Shown here piece after piece: positions 6,297 through 10,309 of a stretch of 10,309 nucleotides of DNA. The position numbers were made by a program, and so were the translations under genes. This DNA comes from JBJXGC01 sp046154545 (lineage in GTDB: Bacteria > Chloroflexota > Dehalococcoidia > Tepidiformales > Tepidiformaceae). Where the stretch lies: positions 1 to 10,309 of the forward strand of contig JBJXGC010000026.1 of the NCBI GenBank assembly GCA_046154545.1, given 5' to 3'. Below the pieces are notes generated by a model. The model made no database searches. It saw only the letters and a program-made list of their open reading frames with translations, and was not told where the DNA came from. The number at the start of each line of letters is the position of its first letter. The first letter of the stretch is position 1.

Positions 6297-7532
6297 ATGT
6301 CCGAAATGGCCCTTGCCGGTATCCGCGTCTGTGACCTCACCTGGATCATCGCCGGGCCGACGGCGACCCGCGTCCTCGCTGACTTCGGCGCTGAAGTGAT
6401 CCGCGTCGAACATGAACAGGCGATCGACTCCGTCCGGCTGGGCCGGCCGATCACCGGTGATACTCCGACGCTGAACAACTCGGGCTTCTTCAACTACTTC
6501 AACCGCAACAAGAAGAGCATGCAGCTCAACGTCCGCCACCCGATGGGGATGGACGTACTCAGGCGCCTGGTGGCCGTCAGCGACATCGTTGTCGAGAACT
6601 TTTCGAGCGGCGTGATGACCTCCTGGGGGCTTGACTACCCCCAGCTCAAGGAGATCCGGCCCGACATCATCTACTGCTCGATCTCCGGCTTCGGTCACTC
6701 GGGCCGCGACAAGGCCTTCACCACCTGGGGGCCGACGGCTCAGGCCTTGAGCGGCCTCACGCTCACGTCCGGGCTGCCCGGGCTGCCGCCGGCCGGCTGG
6801 GGCTACAGCTACATGGACCACACGGCGGGCTACGTCGCCGCGTCAGCGATCATGATGGCCCTCCACCATCGCAACCGGACGGGCGAAGGTCAGCACATCG
6901 ACATCTCCCAGGTCGAGGCCGGCATCGTCCTCAACGGACCTGCGATCTTGGACTACACGGTCAACGGCCGGAAGTGGCGGCGCGATGGCATGCCCCCGGG
7001 GAACCGCGCCTGGGAGCCGCATGTCGCCCCGCACAACGCCTACCCCTGCGCCGGTGATGACCGCTGGGTGGCGATCGCCTGCATGAACGACGCGGAGTGG
7101 GAAGCGCTCGTCCGGGCCATGGACGAGCCGCACTGGGCCCGTGACCCGAAGTGGTCCACGAACGATGGGCGTCTCGCCCACCAGGACGAGCTCGACGAGC
7201 GGATCGGCGAATGGACGAGCGAGTTCGTCGATTACGAGGCGATGGAGCTGCTCCAGGCGGCGGGAGTCCGGGCCGGCGCCGTCCAGAAGGCCAGCGACCG
7301 GTTCGAACGCGACCCCCAACTCGCGGCTCGGGACTGGTGGCACCGCCTCACCCACGCCGAGATTGGCGAGTGTGACTTCGATGGCGTGGTGCCGAAGCTC
7401 TCGGGGACGCCCGGCTCATTGCGGTCGGCCTCGCCCGTCCTCGGGGCCGATACCCACGATGTCCTCCGCGACGTGCTCGGTATGAGCGACGACGAGATCA
7501 TCGAGCACGAAACCTCGGGGGTGCTGATGTGA
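6297..7532 (+). CDS. Family III (CaiB/BaiF) CoA-transferase, Asp-bearing member of a coupled pair
   Basis: A 411-aa protein of typical family length. The N-terminus has the family motif ALAGIRVCDLTWIIAGP and FGAEVIRVE. Asp174 (YMDHTAGYV) aligns with the catalytic Asp of formyl-CoA transferase, the residue that carries the acyl anhydride and aspartyl-CoA intermediates. It is followed by NRTGEGQ, with the spacing seen in that enzyme. Segments such as DYTVNGR and APHNAYPC match DFVMNGR and APHGVFPC in the C-terminal half of the 816-aa fusion, so this gene is the split counterpart of that half. It overlaps the next gene by 4 nt (GTGA), implying coupled translation and probably a hetero-oligomer. 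The enzyme would transfer CoA from a donor acyl-CoA to a carboxylic acid in the cytosol; the substrates are unknown. Confidence 0.94.
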   Translation: MSEMALAGIRVCDLTWIIAGPTATRVLADFGAEVIRVEHEQAIDSVRLGRPITGDTPTLNNSGFFNYFNRNKKSMQLNVRHPMGMDVLRRLVAVSDIVVENFSSGVMTSWGLDYPQLKEIRPDIIYCSISGFGHSGRDKAFTTWGPTAQALSGLTLTSGLPGLPPAGWGYSYMDHTAGYVAASAIMMALHHRNRTGEGQHIDISQVEAGIVLNGPAILDYTVNGRKWRRDGMPPGNRAWEPHVAPHNAYPCAGDDRWVAIACMNDAEWEALVRAMDEPHWARDPKWSTNDGRLAHQDELDERIGEWTSEFVDYEAMELLQAAGVRAGAVQKASDRFERDPQLAARDWWHRLTHAEIGECDFDGVVPKLSGTPGSLRSASPVLGADTHDVLRDVLGMSDDEIIEHETSGVLM

Positions 7533-8737
7533 GCGGCCCCTTGAACGGCCTGCGCGTCATCGAAGCGTGTGACGAACTGGGGCAGTACGCGGGCAAACTC
7601 CTCGCCGACATGGGCGCCGACGTGATCAAGGTCGAACCGCCGTCCGGCTCTACGGCTCGCGGCATCGGGCCGTTCGTCAAGGACATTCCCGGCCCGAACC
7701 GGAGCCTCAACTTCTGGTACCACAACACGAACAAGCGCTCGGTGGTGCTCGATATCGAGCGTTCGGAGGCCGACCGCGCCACGTTCCGGAAGCTGGTAGC
7801 CACGGCCGACATCGTCCTCGAGGACCGCGCACCGGGGGTGTTGGCCGCCCTCGGGCTCGGTGCCGCGGAGCTCCGCGAGGCCACGCCGGCGCTCATCTGG
7901 TGCTCGGTCACCCCGTTCGGGCAGGACGGGCCCTGGGCGAACTACCGCTCCTCGGACCTGGTCGGACTTGCCCTCGGTGGGCCGATGGCGATGAACGGCT
8001 ACGACCCTTCCGACGCCGACGGCGCGCCCCCGGTCCGCGGCCACGGCGACCAGGGCTATAACACCGCCTGCCAGTACGCCGTCCACGGCATCCTCGCGGC
8101 GCTGCTGTATCGCGACCGAACAGGCGTGGGCCAACAGATCGATTGCGCGATGCACGAGGCCCTCTCCCAGACGGTTGAGGTCGGGATGCCTCAGTACCTC
8201 TACGCCCGCACCGACGTCATCCGCCAGACCGCGCGGCACGCGGCCTTCCGCCGCACGGAGCCCTGGCTCGTAAAGGCGAAGGACGGCCGCGACCTCATCC
8301 TCTTCGGCATCGGCCGCGACAACACGAGCTGGCGCCGGCTGAAGGCCTGGTACCAGGCGGCCGGATTCGGCCTCCAGTTCGACGAAGAGCGCTTCGACAG
8401 CCCGATCAACCGCCAGCCCGGCCGTCAATCGCCAGAGGCGGCCGAGATCAACGAGGAGACGCGCCGCTTCATCGCCGCCCACGACGCGGATGCGGTCTAT
8501 CGCGGTGGCCAGGAGATCGACCAGGCCTGGGGCCTCGTCCGCAGTCCCGAAGAGACGCTCGACGACGCCCACTTCTGGGACCGCGGCCACTTCGTCCAGA
8601 CGACGGGCGAAGGCCACGAGGCGCCGGCGGCGATGCCTGGCGCCCCCTACGTCTTCAGCGCGACCCCCTGGGAGCTCCGCCGCCCGGCCCCGAAGCTCGG
8701 CGAACACACGGCCGAAGTCCTCGCCGAACTGGCCTGA
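7529..8737 (+). CDS. Family III (CaiB/BaiF) CoA-transferase, partner lacking Asp at the canonical site
   Basis: A 402-aa family III protein, starting at GTG in the GTGA overlap with the upstream transferase. It has LNGLRVIEACDELGQYAGKL and MGADVIKVEPP at the N-terminus. When its RDRTGVGQ is aligned to the same motif in its partner, the catalytic Asp position is Tyr177. An Asp (D174, in GHGDQG) lies three residues earlier, the same shift seen in the N-terminal half of the 816-aa fusion. Shared segments with that half include 'GPF..D.P...RS' near residues 48-60, NKRSVV and VTPFG-x-x-GP. A known parallel, from memory, is the heteromeric benzylsuccinate CoA-transferase BbsEF, where one subunit lacks the catalytic residue. 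It could be structural, or it could supply part of the active site. It is the last gene before the insertion sequence, which begins about 6 nt after its stop. Confidence 0.93.
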   Translation: MSGPLNGLRVIEACDELGQYAGKLLADMGADVIKVEPPSGSTARGIGPFVKDIPGPNRSLNFWYHNTNKRSVVLDIERSEADRATFRKLVATADIVLEDRAPGVLAALGLGAAELREATPALIWCSVTPFGQDGPWANYRSSDLVGLALGGPMAMNGYDPSDADGAPPVRGHGDQGYNTACQYAVHGILAALLYRDRTGVGQQIDCAMHEALSQTVEVGMPQYLYARTDVIRQTARHAAFRRTEPWLVKAKDGRDLILFGIGRDNTSWRRLKAWYQAAGFGLQFDEERFDSPINRQPGRQSPEAAEINEETRRFIAAHDADAVYRGGQEIDQAWGLVRSPEETLDDAHFWDRGHFVQTTGEGHEAPAAMPGAPYVFSATPWELRRPAPKLGEHTAEVLAELA

Positions 8738-8749
8738 CCAGGAGATGGG

Positions 8750-8760
8750 ATGAGAAGGCC
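8750..8760 (+). repeat. Left subterminal inverted repeat of the IS
   Basis: ATGAGAAGGCC is perfectly complementary to the right repeat at 10294-10304. The match does not extend on either side. Confidence 0.8.
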
Positions 8761-8784
8761 GGCCACTCCAGCGCAGTCACTCGG

Positions 8785-8824
8785 TAGAGTGCTGCCAACA
8801 AAACGCGCTCAAGGCGCAAGGAGG
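8785..8824 (+). promoter_or_regulatory. Candidate transposase -10 box and ribosome site
   Basis: TAGAGT (8785-8790) is a possible -10 box. AGGAGG (8819-8824) is a perfect Shine-Dalgarno. It is only 2 nt before the ATG at 8827 but 11 nt before the ATG at 8836, which favours the latter. In IS110 relatives the main promoter can form only when the ends join in the circular form, so this linear one may be weak. Confidence 0.4.
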
Positions 8825-8835
8825 AAATGACCGGC

Positions 8836-9915
8836 ATGGACAAGAATACGGCGATGACGAAAGGAATGCATCAGCGCACCGTGGGGCTGGACCTCGGAGA
8901 CAGGACGAGTCACTACTGCATCCTTGACGCGGACGGCGAGGTGGTGATGCAGGGGGAGGTCAAGAGCACCAAGGAGGAGTTCGCCCTGCTCTTCGGGGGG
9001 ATGCCGAGGAGCAGGGTGGTGATGGAGGTGGGGACCCACTCCCCCTGGGCGAGCGAGCAGCTGGCAGCCTGGCACGAAGTGGTCGTGGCCAACGCCCAGA
9101 GCGTGCGGGCACTGCTCAAGGGCCGGCGTAAGAACGACCGGGCCGACGCTGAGGGACTGGCGCGCCTGGGGCGATCCGACCTCGCCCTCTTGCGCCCGGT
9201 CCACCACCGCAGCAGCCAGGTCCAGCAAGACCGGGCGGTGCTGGAGCTTCGCGAGGGGCTCGTGGAGGCGCGGACGAAGCTCGTGAACCAGCTGCGGGGC
9301 GTGTTCAAGTCGCTTGGCCATCGCCTCGAAGCGAAGAGCTACAAATCGATGGCGCGCAGCCTCGAGCAGCTGCCGGCGACACTGCAGGCGCTCGCGAAGC
9401 CGACGTTGGCGGTGATCACGGGCCTGAGTGAGGGGGTCAAGCAGCTGGACCGGGAGGTCGAGCGGCTGGGCCAGGAGCGCTACCCGGTGACGCAAATGCT
9501 GCAGCGCGTGGCCGGTGTGGGACCGGTCATCTCCCTCGCCTTCGTGCTCACGATCGAGGACCCGGACCGCTTCCGGCGGAGCAGAGAGGTGGGGCCCTAC
9601 CTCGGGCTCGTGCCCGGCCAGCGCGACTCGGGCAAACAGCAGCCCCAGCTGCGGATCACCAGAGCGGGCGACAAAGCGATGCGCCGCCTGCTGGTCCAGG
9701 GGGCGCACTACATCGTCGGTCGTCACGGGCCGGACACTGACCTCAAGCGCTGGGCAGCGCCGCGCCTGCTGCTCGGTGGCGGGCACGGCAAGAAGCGGAC
9801 GATCGTGGCGGTCGCGCGGAAGTTGGCCGTCCTCCTCCACCACCTCTGGGCGACCGGAGAGGTCTACGAACCGCTCTATTTGGCGAACAGGAGGGAGGGC
9901 CAGGCTGCCGCCTGA
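8836..9915 (+). CDS. IS110-family (DEDD) transposase/recombinase
   Basis: A 359-aa transposase of normal length for the family (320-400). The N-terminal RuvC-like domain carries the DEDD acids: Asp19 (GLDLGD), Glu64 (VVMEVG), Asp101 and Asp104 (KNDRADAE). A helical middle section (about 130-215) follows. The C-terminal Transposase_20 domain has VAGVGPVISLAF, then YLGLVPGQRDSGK with the candidate catalytic Ser265, then ITRAGDKAMRRLL. Both active-site sets are intact. The start at 8836 is chosen for Shine-Dalgarno spacing; an in-frame ATG at 8827 would add three residues. Family members act as RNA-guided recombinases, using a bridge RNA from the element's own non-coding end. Codon use is as GC-rich as the host genes, so the base composition shows no sign of recent transfer. 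Confidence 0.95.
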   Translation: MDKNTAMTKGMHQRTVGLDLGDRTSHYCILDADGEVVMQGEVKSTKEEFALLFGGMPRSRVVMEVGTHSPWASEQLAAWHEVVVANAQSVRALLKGRRKNDRADAEGLARLGRSDLALLRPVHHRSSQVQQDRAVLELREGLVEARTKLVNQLRGVFKSLGHRLEAKSYKSMARSLEQLPATLQALAKPTLAVITGLSEGVKQLDREVERLGQERYPVTQMLQRVAGVGPVISLAFVLTIEDPDRFRRSREVGPYLGLVPGQRDSGKQQPQLRITRAGDKAMRRLLVQGAHYIVGRHGPDTDLKRWAAPRLLLGGGHGKKRTIVAVARKLAVLLHHLWATGEVYEPLYLANRREGQAAA

Positions 9916-10293
9916 ACAAGACGGGACAGCGCGACGATAGGGCAGAAAGACGAGACCGACGGTGACCGGGGTGACTGCGAGGGCGCGGCAGGACCAGCGA
10001 TGAGTCCGGCGCGGAGATGGCAGCACCCACCTCGAAAACCAGACCCCAGCATGCACCGGCCACCCCAGACGCGTGGCCACAAGAGTGCGAATGGAAGTGC
10101 GGTCCGCAAGGACGTGGGGGTCGAGCAAGAGGACGGTCGCTCAAGGGAGCGTACGACGCCCCGGCGGGCCGACAAGTGATCGCTTCGCTCGCTCCTGCCG
10201 TCGCGCACTTGCCAACCCGCGCGGAGGCGCCGTCACCAACCAGCGACGACCATCCTCCGCCGAAGCCACTGAGGTGGTGGCTTGACACCAAAA
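9916..10293 (+). ncRNA. Right-end non-coding region of the IS; candidate bridge RNA locus
   Basis: About 380 nt between the transposase stop and the right repeat hold no credible gene. Several hairpins can be drawn: GGAC/GTCC (9991-9994 with 10004-10007), GGCCAC/GTGGCC (10058-10063 with 10073-10078), CGCTC/GAGCG (10138-10142 with 10147-10151), CAAGTG/CACTTG (10173-10178 with 10206-10211) and AAGCCAC/GTGGCTT (10263-10269 with 10277-10283). In IS1111-group elements this is where the bridge RNA is encoded. The presence of such an RNA here is inferred from the family and the stem-loops; its ends and strand cannot be fixed by eye. Confidence 0.45.
10263..10283 (+). repeat. 7-bp hairpin next to the right IS end
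   Basis: AAGCCAC and GTGGCTT flank a 7-nt loop, 10 nt before the right inverted repeat. It is the strongest simple hairpin in the non-coding region. It could be the terminal stem of a bridge RNA or a recombinase recognition structure. Confidence 0.45.
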
Positions 10294-10304
10294 GGCCTTC
10301 TCAT
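10294..10304 (-). repeat. Right subterminal inverted repeat of the IS
   Basis: GGCCTTCTCAT is the exact reverse complement of the left repeat at 8750-8760. Only 5 nt remain after it before the window ends. Confidence 0.8.
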
Positions 10305-10309
10305 GGAAG

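Larger units (their letters stand above)
8743..10307 (+). mobile_element. IS110-superfamily insertion sequence, IS1111-like
   Basis: The element is about 1.56 kb and consists of a DEDD transposase, a short 5' flank (about 80 nt) and a long 3' non-coding flank (about 390 nt). The ends carry a perfect 11-bp inverted repeat, ATGAGAAGGCC at 8750-8760 and its complement at 10294-10304. Subterminal repeats and a long right-hand non-coding region are hallmarks of the IS1111 group rather than IS110 proper. The exact ends are estimated by assuming a few bases lie outside each repeat, as in IS1111 relatives (from memory: 7 left, 3 right). A GGA triplet occurs at both proposed borders (8741-8743 and 10305-10307), so the cut could lie anywhere within it. 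The transposase is intact, so the element may be active. Confidence 0.85.

Noticed and set aside
5712..6821. 369-aa minus-strand open frame
   Set aside because: It overlaps the ends of three plus-strand genes and has no domain. The plus-strand genes have promoters, ribosome sites and family motifs.
7232..8707. 491-aa minus-strand open frame
   Set aside because: Antisense to the coupled CoA-transferase pair, both strands of which cannot plausibly encode conserved proteins here. No recognisable domain.
8809..10128. 439-aa minus-strand open frame across the IS
   Set aside because: Antisense to the DEDD transposase, rich in His, Arg and Leu and without motifs. It is a GC-rich shadow frame.
10073..10285. 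70-aa plus-strand open frame in the IS right end
   Set aside because: It has an Arg/Ser-rich low-information product and no ribosome site, and it falls in the region expected to encode structured RNA.
1..10309. CRISPR array, tRNA or rRNA genes, prophage or defence genes
   Set aside because: I found no regularly spaced repeats, no tRNA-like cloverleaf and no such proteins. The only mobile element seen is the IS at the right end.

Overview
This is a GC-rich bacterial window (G or C at most third codon positions) that codes densely for coenzyme A (CoA) chemistry. It holds three crotonase (enoyl-CoA hydratase/isomerase) genes, one of them cut by the window edge, and three family III (CaiB/BaiF) CoA-transferase genes. 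One of the transferases is a tandem two-domain fusion. There are also a small SAM-dependent methyltransferase, two small uncharacterised proteins and an IS110-superfamily insertion sequence at the right end. The GC content, the AT-rich TANNNT -10 boxes placed 6-7 nt before start codons (leaderless style) and the many CaiB/crotonase genes would suit a Chloroflexota (Dehalococcoidia-like) or actinobacterial genome. That placement is an inference, because no taxonomic marker gene is present.

Layout. Positions 1-2009 are a leftward operon: crotonase B (2009-1248), methyltransferase (1246-647, starting 1 nt after the crotonase stop) and crotonase A (566 to beyond the window start). A compact 59-nt divergent promoter region separates it from a rightward 144-aa CDEC-motif protein (2069-2503). 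That gene's stop overlaps the stop of the leftward 816-aa double-domain CoA-transferase (4950-2500). A 120-nt divergent region follows. To its right, reading rightward, are crotonase C (5071-5847), a ~100-aa unknown (about 5920/5929-6237) and a translationally coupled CoA-transferase pair (6297-7532 and 7529-8737). The IS element starts within about 6 nt of the end of that pair and runs to the window end.

How the genes may work together. Family III CoA-transferases move CoA between carboxylic acids, and crotonases hydrate, isomerise or cleave the resulting enoyl- or acyl-CoA. The set looks like activation plus partial degradation of one or more carboxylic acids. No dehydrogenase or thiolase is visible, and the substrate cannot be named. 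The most notable point is that the two halves of the fusion correspond, in swapped order, to the two separate genes. In both cases one partner keeps the family's catalytic Asp at the expected position and the other does not. This suggests the fused and split versions are paralogous forms of a heteromeric CoA-transferase. Three rightward or leftward units also share a near-identical promoter core (CGTAGAATC).
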